Below are positions 47,190 through 59,799 of a stretch of DNA of 64,000 nucleotides, one piece after another (the first letter of the stretch is position 1; the number at the start of each line of letters is the position of its first letter). Position numbers and translations under genes: made by a program. The stretch comes from Megalonaias nervosa (lineage: Eukaryota; Mollusca; Bivalvia; Unionida; Unionidae): assembly GCA_016617855.1 (NCBI GenBank), contig JAECUM010031381.1:1-64000 (forward strand), given 5' to 3'. The notes under the pieces were generated by a model that made no database searches, had not been told where the DNA came from, and worked only from the letters and a program-made list of their open reading frames with translations.

Positions 47190-47195
47190 AATAAA
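47190..47195 (+). terminator. POLRMT: Candidate POLRMT poly(A) signal
   Basis: First AATAAA after the stop codon on the + strand, 386 bp downstream, giving a plausible 3' UTR of about 400 bp. Transcript data would be needed to confirm it. Confidence 0.4.
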
Positions 47196-48179
47196 TGGTA
47201 GTCTGGCCAGTTTGGTTGCAAGGTTTCTTTGGAGAACAGTGCAGGTTGCATCTGAGATATTACTGGATACCTTTTATTACAGTAGATTTTATGTAAGGAA
47301 GACACATTTCATTCTTGTGAGCTCTCAATACAAGAGTATCAGTTTGGAAGGGAGACATCAGGCCTTGAGAAAATCTTTGCAGAGAAAACTTCATATCATT
47401 TACAACAATGGCAAGGATAGCAGATTATTATTATTATGAACTACAGTGCTCTTTCGGCATGTAATTGAAGAAACATACCTCAAAATATACTGTGATTGGT
47501 TTTTCTCTCTTCATATAAGACTTTATGAGAAATTATTTCATTATGTGTTTGTTCCGAGTTAAAGAGAAGCTCTAAGGCTTTGCTGTTCACTTGGCAAGTG
47601 GAAAAGAGGATAATGCAAGAAAGTTCTTATAACACTAATGAAAATTACATATCTGTATATGTGTCTGTAGGTGCAGAAGTGCTTAGATGAAATCTTCTGA
47701 TTTCAAAGCATGCTTAGAATGGAATAGGGTGCTAAGGTTTTCCTTCATGATCAAGCAGCTTAAATTTCATGCTGGAATCTGCTAGTATACAAAAGCATTC
47801 GAACAAAGGTCAATTATGCAAGCATGATCGTAGAAATGGTTGCAGTTGGGGGTAAAAGCAGTTAAACAGCTCAGTGACTTGAGAATGCTGTGACTGGACT
47901 CTGTTCCCAACACTGTGAAGATGTAATGGATATCTAATGTGAGAACTTGATTATGAGTTTTGAATGTACCAGATTTGAAATCAGGTAACAAAGAGTTCAG
48001 TCTGCAACACTGTTAGTTCTGCTGGCCATGAAGCAGAATAGTTTATGCAGTTGTCCTTCATCCAGCATCCATTTGCACAAGTTTTTATCACATCTCCTCA
48101 CACACTCTTGGAAGGATTGCCACAAAACATTAAAAGCATATTCTACCCAACATCCACTTGGTCCTATATGAAAATTGTA

Positions 48180-49330
48180 CCCCTCTGACATCCAGTATGG
48201 ATTCTGTGGCAGTCATCTTGTAATCTTATTATTGCTACAACTCCTGTACAGATAGTTACATCAATAACCTGTGATCCAAAAGATTTCTTATGATCTCTTG
48301 TTGGGCTTGGATGAAAATAGTGCCTCTTGGACATTGTAACAACATTGAGTTTTCAAAAGAGACTTATAATCTCTAGTTGGTCCTAAATGAGAGTTGTGCC
48401 CTGAAAACATCAAATATAGCTGCCATGGTGGTCACATTGAAATTCTTGTCACCGCTCTGAACAGATAATCATATAAAGATGAAGTTTTTAATAAAAGACA
48501 TCTAGTTTGCCCTAAATGAAAATGCTGAGCTGACATCCAACATGGCATCCATCACAAAAATCTTGTCTCTACTCCTCCTGAATGGATGATCAGATTGATA
48601 TGGGGTTTTCACTAATTGACTTAATATGATTAGAATGAAAATGGTTCTTATCTGAAAGCCACCATAGCAGCCATCTTGAAAATCTTTTAATTGCCAATCC
48701 TTCTGAATGGATAGTTGTATTGACATGGAGGTTTTAACTAAAGACTTCTTATGATGTCTAGTATGGCCTAAATACCACCATATTGGAGATAAGGAAAATC
48801 TTGTCACTACTTCTGATGAATGGATAGTTATATTGACATGGAGGATTTAACTAAAAGACTTCTTAGGATTGTAGTACGGCCTAATTACCATCATCTTGGA
48901 GATCAGGAAAAATCTTATCCCTACACCTTCTGAATGGATGGTTGCATATGTATTGGTTTTGACTGAAAGATTTATGATGTTTACTTGGTACTAAGTGAAA
49001 ATGCTGCTTATCTTACCTCCAACATGACCACCAAATCTTGTCATCACTACCTCTCCTAACTGGATAATAGTAAGTACATGGGGGTTCACCAAAGACTCTT
49101 TATTGTGTTTGATTGGTCCTCAATGAAACTGATGCTATTTCATATACATTATGCCAGCATGGCAGCCGTCTTGAAAATTTTGTAATGGATACTTCTACAT
49201 TTGGAATATTGGAGTTTAGTAATAGTATCCAAGCAGATTTCAGTACTTAGCAGCTACAAAGAAGAAATAGTCTTGTCTTGGATTCCTAGAAATATTTTTG
49301 CCATTAGAATATCAGTGCCACAGAGGAAAC
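48180..49330. repeat. Diverged tandem repeat, unit about 115 bp, with terminal repeat piece
   Basis: About eight units with 'ctgaatggatagttgtattg', 'acatggaggttttaactaaa' and 'catcttgaaaatcttgt' phrases. The last 115 bp (49215-49330, with ttcagtacttagcagctac and cttgtcttggattcctag) match 28790-28900 at the end of repeat family R's surroundings. The array lies downstream of POLRMT. Confidence 0.65.
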
Positions 49331-49739
49331 TCTTTTTTTTTTTGCAATCCAGTCAAGGTTCTTTGTTTTTTGCAATCTAGTCAATGAGGGGGATCAGTTG
49401 ATTCACCACCAAAGTGTGTCACTACTGTTGTCATACCACAATATAACCTTACATGTATTTGATGTCATTTAGAACACACAAAAAAAAAGACAAATCCAGA
49501 CAAGGAGATGCTAAATGTGGGGCTTGTGATTCAAGAGAATGGATGCAGAATATGCAGTTTCCAATATGAAGAGTGTATATATTTGTTTATGACACAAACC
49601 AGTTTTATAAATAAATTTAAATTGGATTTTAAAAAAACAGTTCCAGAACCAGATCAAATGCTAAGTTATTTTACACCTCACTTGATTTGCTTTTCAGGGA
49701 AAAGGATCTGAAACTCTGGAGAGTTCTAATCAAGTGCAT

Positions 49740-49920
49740 ACTGTTTGAATGGTTCATACCATTGTTTTGAATTGATCAATACCATTGTGTTAGAATAGCT
49801 CAATACCATTGTGTTAGAATGGTTGAATACTATTGTGTTTGAATGGTTCAATATCATTGTGTTAGAATAGCTCAGTACTATTGTGTTAGAATGGTTCAGC
49901 GCCATTGCATTAGAATGCCC
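49740..49920. repeat. 24-bp tandem repeat, about 7 copies
   Basis: Units gaatggttcaataccattgt then gtta, with point changes. Confidence 0.9.
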
Positions 49921-50204
49921 CAGAAACTAATTTCAGACATTAAGGTATATAGAATGTATGCATAATTATGCAACCATGTGACTTTTTGATCAAATACCCG
50001 AAGTCTTTCAGATTTTGTATGCTAAATGTTGGTGCCAAATGATCTGTTACAAATGTGGAGATTTGAAACTAAAAATAAAATATTGCCTTTACACGTTACC
50101 TGTTTTAATGAATAAACCAGGCACCCAAATGCAGAGTTTCCATTGTTTTTATTTTCATTATTATTATTATTATTATTATTTAAGTCTTTATACGTATATT
50201 TTCA

Positions 50205-50399
50205 GAACTTTGCTTTATTAGCACAAAAATACCCAGTGCAAAGATTCAGTTGGGACACACTAATGCAGGAAATCTCGCAAAATTTGTATGAATTCCCCCA
50301 CTTGGAGAGCAATGATGTACGAGAACTCCACAAATTAGTTTATAGTCAAGCATATAAAATGCAATCTGCACAGTATACAATTTTCAGTTGTTAACTTTA
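50205..50399 (+). CDS. Possible terminal exon or unknown coding relic
   Basis: After an acceptor-like tacgtatattttcag at 50205, a frame of about 63 residues runs to a TAA at 50397. It opens FALLAQKYPVQRFSWDTLMQ, is well mixed in composition and rich in charged residues, and does not look like random AT-rich sequence. I do not recognise it. It could be a last exon of an unseen + strand gene, or transposon debris. A second short frame follows in another phase up to a donor-like gtaggc at about 50476. Confidence 0.3.
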
Positions 50400-51205
50400 A
50401 GAGTGCTTACCGTGCCATACATCACACCACGGATAGAGGTATCAGAACTTGTTGCGACATCTGTCACTTTTCAGGTAGGCAACTGTTTACATGGCTGGGT
50501 TCTTTGATTTGACATGAATGGTTGTTAAACTAAAATTTGATGGGCACGTTGGGCCCTGAAACAATTATTCTATCCTAGTTTGAACCTTGCATCAACAAAT
50601 TTTACAAATGCATGTTTTAAAATACAGACTACCAGGAACACCAAAGTGTCTGATTCCAAACTTTGTACATCTTTAGATGAAGATTTTGTTAGTTAAATAA
50701 TGGCTGATGAATATAGTCAATGACAGTGATTTTTTAAGTTAAGAACTGTATCAGATTATTGGAGTTGGGAAAGTGTCATTGGAGATACCAGTGAGTGGTT
50801 TTAAACTTGTATGTGCTAGGTGGACAAAAAATGATGGCATGCAGGTCAACCCCTCTTTTAGCAATATTTTTAAAGTAAATGTGGAAAATACAAATACCAA
50901 GCCTAAATAAAATACAGACAAATTAAAAGTAGAGAGCAATTTTCATTCATTTTCTCAAACAATTGAGCCATGCAGGATCTTGTGCTACAAAACTATATAG
51001 CCCTATAAGGTATAAAATAAAAAAGATATTTATTTCATCAGAGTATCTCTATCTTAAAAAGAACTCTATGGCATTGATGGACTTAAAACCCTATTAGAGC
51101 ATTATGGAACAGATCTGAAATCGGGCATAATGGTCAGGAAAGCACCAATTTAAGAAAATGATACTTTGGCCAAGCTTTTGTTAGTGAAAAAATCTTGTTT
51201 TGGAA

Positions 51206-51397
51206 CAGAAGTATGCAAACGACAGTACCTATGAGCTGTGGAAAATTGTACATAACAACCATAAAGAACAGCTTCCCAACTTAATCAAGCTGGTTAAGCA
51301 ACCAATGTACATGCCCCTTCAGACAGCAGATGGTGAAAGGGGGATCTCGGCACAGTACAATATTCATAACACAGATAAGGCAGAATTGACAGATTAG
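51206..51397 (+). pseudogene. hAT-type transposase C-terminal (dimerisation) fragment
   Basis: About 63 residues ending in a TAG, with a splice-acceptor-like ttttggaacag just before. The end contains MYMPLQTADGERGISAQYNI, which matches the P-x-S-T-A-x-x-E-R-x-F-S pattern of the hAT dimerisation domain, with several changes (Q for S, G for C, I for F). No catalytic DDE part and no TIRs were found nearby. Old fossil. Confidence 0.5.
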
Positions 51398-52879
51398 TGC
51401 TTATACAACTAGAGGGACATCTTTAAGATTTTGATTTCAATCAGTCTCAAACAAGAGGGACATCTATTCATATGCATGAAGTGATCTTGCATTACTGCCA
51501 CATTCCCAGGCAGTTTTAGGTGGCATATGAGAATCAAAAAGTGTTCTGAGGTTCCAATGGCATACATGCCATAACATTTGTCACAGCAACAACACTATTT
51601 TACTCCCAAACCCCCTGACATGGTCATGTTTTAAAACCATGACTTTCAGTAATCACATCAACAAAAAATACCAATGTTAAATATATGCTTGCAATGTGTA
51701 ATATGTATAAATGGTAAACAACTGCTTTAAGGTCAGATAAAACTTTCATTGGGATATTTTATACAGTTGATTTCCATAGAGCAATTAAAAGGTAAGATAA
51801 ACAACTATTTGCTGATTTGCGTAGGTAAAGTTCACAAAGTGGAACAAACCAGTTCATTTAAGTGATACATAAATCAAATAGATGCTAGGTTTTAAAGAAT
51901 AAAAGTTATACCACATTATTTTCTTCAGTGAGAAAGATAAAGCCATCTGTATTAAAGGGTATTGGCAAGTTGGTGAAGAGTGGTAACATTTCTTTTGAAG
52001 TCAGATTTACTCCATTACTTTCTGTTGTCGGAATAGTATTCAAGTGGTTCATTTTTTAAGGTGATTCAGGAGGCAGTAAGCAAAGCCCAGCACAAATACA
52101 TTTCTCCTGGTTGACAGTTTTTCTTTGTGAAGCACAGCAACAAAGGAGAGCATTCATTCTTTGCATATACTGCACACAGCATGGCAACATACATGATCTT
52201 GGGTGTATGACGTCCAGTGAAGTAGGAGTACCACCTGTATGAAACATATTTGACATGCTGAATTGAACATTCAGATTAGTTCTCTTTATTATTCTTATTT
52301 GTTACCTTAATCTTGTTAAATACTAACTATTAACTGACCTCTGCTTTTCATGATGATTTTAGCCATGAAATTGATTGATTGAAAGACAATAATATGCATA
52401 TACTGGTGTTTGCTCAGTTGATTTGTGTTCATGAAGTTTTAACACCCATACTGGACAGAGGTGTTTATTACTGCTATAGTACCTGTAAAACTGCCATGAA
52501 ACTTACAAATATTATGTCCACCTTTCCCATCCCCCAATGGAATGATCAGTCGCAAATGTAGAGATAAGAAAATCTCTTGATCAGACAGCATTAGATGCTA
52601 GCATCATGTTTATCAACTCGGTTCTTACCAGGATTTACTCAGAGAATGCACCAGGGAAGTTTGAACCATTCAGTCTCTAGTGAGTGCAGAGAGGAACATG
52701 AATGACACTTGCATCACCTTCAAACTCCCGTATTTAACCATCGATAGTAGCAAAGGCTGTATCTAAATGAGAAGAAAGACAAATTCTTTAGTTTTTTATT
52801 CGGATTTTAATTTAAAATTTTATATAGGCTTATATGAAAAGATAATTTTATTTCCAACTAGACAATGTAGCTTTTTTGG
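51398..52879. other. Intergenic stretch, nothing identified
   Basis: No gene or known repeat. Short frames here have no family features. Confidence 0.5.
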
Positions 52880-55830
52880 ATCAAGTACACGGACGCCTTT
52901 CCAACCGCCTTTGGGACCTCAAAACACACTTTTTGAATCTAAAATTCCCCCCCATTGTCTGGGAATATGGCAGATATGCAAGAGGGTTAGCATGCGTGGG
53001 CAAAACAAGTGACATCCAACTGAGAGTAAGCGTGCTATCTTTTCGTCTACTTGCCATAAACAGGATTAGAAATTCAAATCTGAATAAAAGAAAATTACTT
53101 TTTTCATACCATTTAATACAGTTGCAAAGAAAATATTAGTTTGTAGACTTAGCATTGTCAGTTTTGATATGGCAGCTTGTGGAGCTACATCTTCTGCTAT
53201 TGTTCAGCCAAGCATTAAGAACGGGGTCTGGTCCTCTTCCACCAGACGATCTAGGAGGGACAAAAAGCTTCTCCACTCCCCTACAACGCCTGTAAGAGTG
53301 GAAACATCACTCCACATGAGAAATTGTGGAGTCAAGATACCCCAGTTACTAAGCCTCCCTCTCATTAGAGAGACACTGAGTCAGGGAGTCCCGTCTCCCT
53401 TCAGGAGCAGGATGGTGCTATCTTTTCGGTATTGGTGGACTCGAAAAGAATGGTCTCTTTTTATTCTGTTCGGTTTCCTTCCTCTTTGAAGGTCTTGCAA
53501 GTTACTGGATCGCAGCAAGAATATTCTTAGGGCTGCTCTATGGGAGGTAGAGACTTGCTTTGGAAGTCTCATTACTTTTGTAACATCTGTAGACCTGAAG
53601 GGCCAACAGTACTGGTCCCATGCAGTTGCTCTTTGTCCATCGAAACCGGTCAGAAGGTGTTAAGTAGGAAGACTGTGGTCTCCCACCTGTTCCCAAATGA
53701 TTGTTGAGGGGGAGAGAACATAGGGGCAAGAACCCTCTCCTGCTATACATTCTTCTTCCGGGGACCCCTGTAGGTGCTCGAATAGCCCTCTTCTCAGAGC
53801 TTTATTTATGAATAATGGAAGATACAGTTGTCCTTTATGTACTAATGGAAGGACTCGGACTTCGTAACCAGGAAGATCCTCCTTTTGCATGGACATTCAT
53901 TATTTTTCACTCAAAAGGGCACAGTAGAGAGGGTGGCAAACGACGAGTCTCCGTATTTCCACTCTTTTTTTTTTTTTGTTTTTTTTGTTTTTTTTTTTTT
54001 TGTTTTTGTTTTTTTTTCTTTCTTGGTCTAATAAAGAATGATAAGTTACGGGATATCATCGATTTTATGTCTTAAACACGTTTGTTTAAGAGAAACCGTT
54101 CAGGGCTGCCATCTCAGTCAGGAATGTCGTAAGGCCTAGTAACTGGGCAGTATCCATCGACCTTCAGGATGCGTACTTTCATATCCCAATTTTTCACCCT
54201 CACAGGAAGTTCCTCCAGTTTTGCCTGGACCTAGAAGTATTCCAAATTCGAAATCTGCCAATTGGCCAAGCCTCCGCTTCCAGAGCTTTTACCAGAGTAA
54301 TACGAGTAGTTGCCGCCGACCTGAGACCTCTTGGATCCTTATCCTCCAGTATAAGTTTGACGATTAGTTGATACACAATGGCACAAAGAGACCCTACTGC
54401 AAGATTTGCCCTGCTGCTTGTCCACGGTGACCCGGCAAGAACTCGTTTTGAAACTAGAGAAATCGTTGTTGATCACTTCTCAAGCTTTCATTTATTTAGA
54501 GATGAATTTCCTCACCAATCTTGGGTGAGTTCGTGTCCCACTTTACTCTTGGCCGCACGTCAAGCCAAGACCTTGCGGCTCGCTTATATCTATCCCTCCT
54601 GATAACTCCCCGGCCGATCTGGACCTGGTTCCTTTGGAAAGACTGTACTTGCGTCATGTGGTGAAATGGAAACCGCATAAGGATCCTCTGTCGACTCGGA
54701 TTTGTCTGGAGTCATAATTTCAACACCCCTTGAGTTGGTGGGCCAATCGGGACTGGTTTTCTTGCACGACTCAATGCACGCCTGTGAACCCCATTCCTAT
54801 ATGTACACGGACGTGTAAGATTCAGAATGGGGTGCTCACTCACAGCCAGAAGCCAGTGTTCGTGGTCGAGGAAACACGCTAGGATTCACACAAAAATTTG
54901 GAAATATGGGCAATAATTTTAGCCACAGAGAGGTGTGTCAACCAAATATGGAGTCAATTAGTAATGTTATCCTCCAACAACACGTTGCTAGTAGTATATC
55001 TCCTGTGACTGGGAGGCTAGGTTTGGAACCTCCTTCGCTGGGCAGTCTCAGAAGGAATCACCCTTCATGTTAGACGTTTTGGGCAAGACAAATACTCTGG
55101 TGAACAGTCTGTGCAGGACAGGCAAAGTAATCCTCACGGAATGTTCTCTGTACCAATCCGTAGCAGAGTCCAGGCTGTGGGGAGGACCCATTTTGGACAT
55201 GTTTGCATCGAGACTGAACAACAAGCTCCCTTTTTATATATTCCCAGTCCCAGATCAGACGTCCATGGCAGTGAATAATCATGTTATTTTATGCCTTCCC
55301 ACCTTTCAGAAGATTGCAAAAGTGCTCCACAAATAGATGACCTCCACTGCTCAGCTCATTCTTGTTTAAGGATCTATTCGACCTGTTGGTGGACCAGCCC
55401 AAGACATTAACACAGAGGAGGGACATGATGTCATAGTACAGGGGTTTCTTCTCCACAACAGTCCATAGATTTTCCACTTTCACGCTTGCCTTAAGTGATC
55501 TATCTGCCAGGAAATGTTGTCAAGCAAGGTAGCCAGCTGCATCTCCAGGCCAGGGAACAGTCTGTGATGCAAAGCTGAGAATCTTTTTTTATTAGTGCAG
55601 TAGGAAACACGTTAATCCTACATGTCCCTCAATGGATGCAGTGGCAGACTTTCTTCTTGTCCAGATCGGAGATGAAGAATGTTCGATTTCTACTATTAAG
55701 GGCTATAGGATATAGCCCTGTCTAATACGCTAATGTTCTGTAATATCTGGCCATGTGTTTCGACCCTTATTATTAAAATCTTATCAACAGCTGCAGAGAC
55801 CGGTATCTCGCTCACTAATGCCAAATGAGA
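52880..55830 (+). mobile_element. DIRS-like retroelement relic 3
   Basis: Plus-strand, higher GC than its surroundings. RT palm motif AVSIDLQDAYFHIPIFHP at about 54146-54200, then FLQFCLDLEVFQIRNLPIG and ASASRAFT. RNase H begins near 54799 (YTDV, then WGAHS-like text). Its end is well kept at 55070-55330, with GKVILTECSLYQSVAESR and DMFASRLNNKLPFYIFPVPD. The recombinase N-terminus with STIKGY lies near 55687. Similarity ends near a G-run at about 55839. Stops and frameshifts are many. A long poly(T) tract (53963-54018) interrupts the part before RT. The left boundary is approximate. Confidence 0.8.
53963..54018. repeat. Poly(T) tract with G/C interruptions
   Basis: T runs broken by single G or C. 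It could be the poly(A) tail of a minus-strand retrocopy, but no body was recognised. Confidence 0.85.
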
Positions 55831-56109
55831 TTCTCGGGGGGGGGGTGTCTTTTACTTTATGTCTTGTGTGCACCAGAGCGAAGGACCCTTTTTCCTTGGG
55901 CCCAGTAGTTATGCACAAAAGTGGCCCAATCTGATGCCAGCTTGCAGTAGTGGACACAAATTGTTTTTACCGCGGTATACCTCAATATTTCTGAACGTAC
56001 CACGATAAGTGCCACAGTATACCGCAGTTATATTAGGGACCAAATGTCTTGGGGTAGGGGCCTGATACTTTTCCGTCTGTCAATAGCATAAAAATATCTT
56101 GCTCCGATT

Positions 56110-56116
<7 letters not shown>

Positions 56117-56154
<38 letters not shown>
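56117..56154. repeat. (TAA)n microsatellite, probably a LINE tail
   Basis: About 12 TAA units directly at the 3' end of the minus-strand LINE fragment. Confidence 0.9.
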
Positions 56155-56155
<1 letters not shown>

Positions 56156-56850
56156 AATACTTTATTCAGTAATTTAGGCCACAAGCGCATATTACAAAAA
56201 TACAAGTAAATATAATGTACGCCAAGGTGTAAATAAGTTCAATATGTTGTTCATCAAGAGTATACATACAAAATTTCATATAATCAATACATAATATTAT
56301 AGAAATATTACTATTTCTAAGTATATTATTCAACATTCGTTTGGGTTATCAAAGATTGTCAAAGACGAAAAGCCCAATTGATTTACAATAACTATTATTT
56401 TTCTCATTCCTGCTATGCCTACCTGTCTATTTTCAGCGTATGTGCTGAACACCTAAATTTAGCAAGTGACTTCCTAAGAAAATATAATCCACACGAAAGG
56501 TAATTTTCTGGTTCTAATGCGATTTTATACATGCTATAATACACATATTTATATGAATTGTTAATATCATTTTGCCAGTTTTGGAATGTCGAATCCTTAT
56601 TTCTTTGCAAACTTAGTGGGAAAAAAAAATTGTTTTTCGTCTCCAACATCTTGATTTAGCCAAACGTACTCAAAACCGAAGCGAAATAACGTGTCTTTAA
56701 CTTTGATAGTCCAGCTGACACGGTTAGTTTCATCTAATCTCCTCAACATTAAATAACATTGGTGTGGGTAGCGAGTTGAAGGCATTCTTACAACCTTCAA
56801 CTAGTATTCAGTACATCGTAAAATATTACGAGATACAAAGTGGGTATCTT
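56117..56850 (-). mobile_element. LINE 3' end, 5'-truncated
   Basis: On the minus strand, frames at 56800-56597 and 56649-56419 hold WTIKVKDTLFRFGFEYVWLN and FQNWQNDINNSYKYVYYSMY. The region ends with LRKSLAKFRC. This is the C-terminal region seen in many mollusc non-LTR reverse transcriptase proteins. Downstream, ctgaataaagtattgtatta leads straight into the (TTA)n tail at 56117-56154. A truncated, frameshifted LINE copy with its microsatellite-like tail explains all of it. Confidence 0.6.
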
Positions 56851-56899
56851 CCGCACAGCCTGAACACAATTGCGTTATTGGTAGCTTTAGGAACACCTA

Positions 56900-57049
56900 A
56901 ATACTGTTTGCAAAAGTTGTACTACAACCATATTATTATATTATATGGGATGATTCTCAGTCTTACAGAGGAATACTGTTTGCACAAGTTGTACTACAAC
57001 TATATTATTATATTATATAGGTCGATTCTCAGTCTTACAGAGGAATACA
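56900..57049. repeat. 72-bp tandem duplication
   Basis: Two copies, starting aatactgtttgcaaaagttg at 56900 and aatactgtttgcacaagttg at 56972, differing at a few positions. Confidence 0.9.
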
Positions 57050-57052
57050 CTT

Positions 57053-59680
57053 AACACATTCGCGTAAACATGACGCGGTTGTTTTTATTATTATTTTTTT
57101 AAGCCGATAGCTTTCCGAAAGTTTGATTTGGTCCGAATATGTTTCACAACATTCCACTTGGCCACCGCGTTGGCATACGTAACATGTGTCAAACATGAGA
57201 TTAACAGATCATAAATAAATAATTTTGTAATATTCACCCTTAATTTGTTGCATATACAACCGTTTTGTACAGAAAATATAATTTTTAAAACTAGTTTGTC
57301 ATGAATAATGAAAACACGCTGTTAATATCATTAAAGTCGTAACAAGATTCCTTGGGAATTTCCGTACATTTCTTACTGACTCTAACTACCGACGTACCAG
57401 TACAATGAAAAAGTACCGTGGTACATACCACCGAGAAAAAATTCCGAGGTATACAGGTAATAGCGTGCACCTGTAGTGGACTTGTAACGTGAGTATATTT
57501 TAAACCAGCTTTACTCCAAACTATCAAGGTAATGACAGGTAATGTAATGCTGCTATTAAAATATAATGGGGGGCGAATGTTGGGGGTAAACTAACTATAA
57601 AGATGCAATTCTCACCTGTCACTATTGAATGATTCCTGCCTCCAACCCCACTTTGATAGCCCTAGCATAGTTTGGATCCAATTCAAAGAAGAAGAGTGTG
57701 CCGCATGAGCCAATTCTTTCTTTTCTAGATTCCTAGAACGTTCCATATAATGTAAGATTGGAATTTATGAGCTCGGACTAGGGATTTGGTGCCCTGGAAG
57801 GTAAGCAAGGTAATGGTGACAACCACGTATTGCATTATTAAAATTGGTTTTACCTACCCACCCCCAATACATTTTCCCCGCTTTGAACCAGATAACTGCA
57901 ACTATAATTTCTCGGGTTAACCTTTATCTGAAATTGACATAATTTTTGAGAAATATAACAGCATTTGAAATAGGTTTTAATACAAATGACTATCCTTTTC
58001 TCAGAAAAACTGAAGCGCAAAATTTTCTTAGTCAATATCAATTTGATTGATTTATCTTCTTTTTCTTGTAATTACCATCATTGTAATTTCCTTCCGCTGA
58101 AGAATACACTATGTAAAATTTAAGTATAATAAATCACTTGGCTACAATCAGAAAACTATCATAATGGGGTGGGGTGGGGTCTATACAAATATGTAAAGTT
58201 GTAGGCAACTTTTACAGCCTGGCTTAATGTGCAGAAAGCCATGAGGAGCTGAAGAAGCAAAATAAATGATTTTGTACATTAAAAAAAATTGCAAATAAAC
58301 ATGTAGTAGCACTATAATCTATGGCATACGATGGACTTCTAGACTCAAAGATGCATACTTTATATCAGTCATTGAATTTTGCATGATAATGTAGCAGTTA
58401 CAAGCTACAAAACCACTGTTCGAAGAACAAAGTTACATACTGCATAACAAAGTATCCTGCGTAACTCACAAATAGCAGTTTTCTTCACACACAATTACAC
58501 TCGCTGGTAACCTTTTATCGAGAAGATAATGCACTTGCAGCTCATCTTTTCACTTAAATAATTTGACATATAAGCTTAGTGGAAAGTTGTGTCAGGAAAT
58601 CCCAAAAGGAGTTTAAGAAACAAGGACATGCCACCCAAAATATGATCTATCAAGTCTGTATACAACTTACACACTGAATACATGTAGATCTGTGTTTGGA
58701 GTAAAAATGTGAAGAAACAGTTTCGTATGCCATCTGAAATGCATTCATATAGCTATTAATGCCAATGAAAAAGTGTGTCCGGACAAATTGGAGCATGTAA
58801 TTTGCCAATTCAAGAGCACATCTGTTGCATTTTGTTATCTTGTAACTCTAAAAGAGGGACAGCATTCGTGAAACCAGAATGCAATCAACAATTACACAGC
58901 TCGCCTCTAATAATGCAATCAACAATTACACAGCTCGCCTCTAATAAGCTTTAAGTAGTATCCAGCAGCCATTGTAGCCATCATATCTCCTGCAGAAAAT
59001 ACTGAATATAGTGATATTTGTATTGGCAACGAAATGATGGAATCTGTGACACGGCATAAATTACATAAGACAATTTTGATAAAAACTAATTTATATGATA
59101 TTTTGTTCTTAGAATATACTTCAGAAGCTATTAGCATTGTCCACCCTTAGAAGCCAGATTCCACAGGTGAACATTGAGCAACCTTAAAGTGACCACTATT
59201 AGACCTATAGTTTACACATCAAAGATTACATTGATTAGCCACTACAGCTGTGGCCGCACAAGAAATATTTAGACTCATTCACAGCTACAAGATATAGCCA
59301 ACCAGTTGAGGACAAGCTGGTAGAATATATAATCGTTGTTAATATGAAGGTATGACCACTGAATAAACGTTTATTCATACTTCAACTCTCACTGGTCATA
59401 AAAGGCCTTTTGTATTGGCTATAATGTATATTGCATGGAAAACTGTGTGTTCATGGACTTCAAATGCCAAATGTATGTCAGTGTAGCATACAATGTTGGT
59501 AACTTTGTTCTTCATTTGTTCGTCGTCAGAATTCATGATTCGAAAATATACAGCAAACAATAAATGAACCATACACACAAAATGAAACATAATTTATACG
59601 TCACAGTAGCAATAAGCATGTTTGTATTTGTCAAGATGCATCTCTTCACAAAGTTTCATCATTCTCAATGGGATTTATAG
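57053..59680. other. Intergenic stretch, little seen
   Basis: No gene recognised. It includes a perfect 34-bp tandem duplication at 58878-58945. A region at 57390-57480 (gaggtatacaggtaat) looks weakly like an inverted match to 55955-56000. Confidence 0.5.
58878..58945. repeat. Perfect 34-bp tandem duplication
   Basis: aatgcaatcaacaattacac then agctcgcctctaat occurs twice head to tail without a mismatch, so it is a recent duplication or an assembly artefact. Confidence 0.95.
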
Positions 59681-59799
59681 GTTACAGCATTTGTATGGGA
59701 AAATATGGACGAGCTTTTCTGAGTAATATTGCACCACCTTGGGAGTGCAATATTACTCCGACAAAACAAGTTCATATTTTCCCATAAAAATGCAGTAAC
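59681..59799. repeat. 119-bp palindromic (fold-back) element
   Basis: Left arm gttacagcatttgtatggga then aaatatg ... gagtaatattgca. The right arm, tgcaatattactc ... catattttcccataaaaatg cagtaac, is its near-complete reverse complement. The centre ccaccttgggag is the loop. It could be a MITE or a hairpin transcript. Confidence 0.8.
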
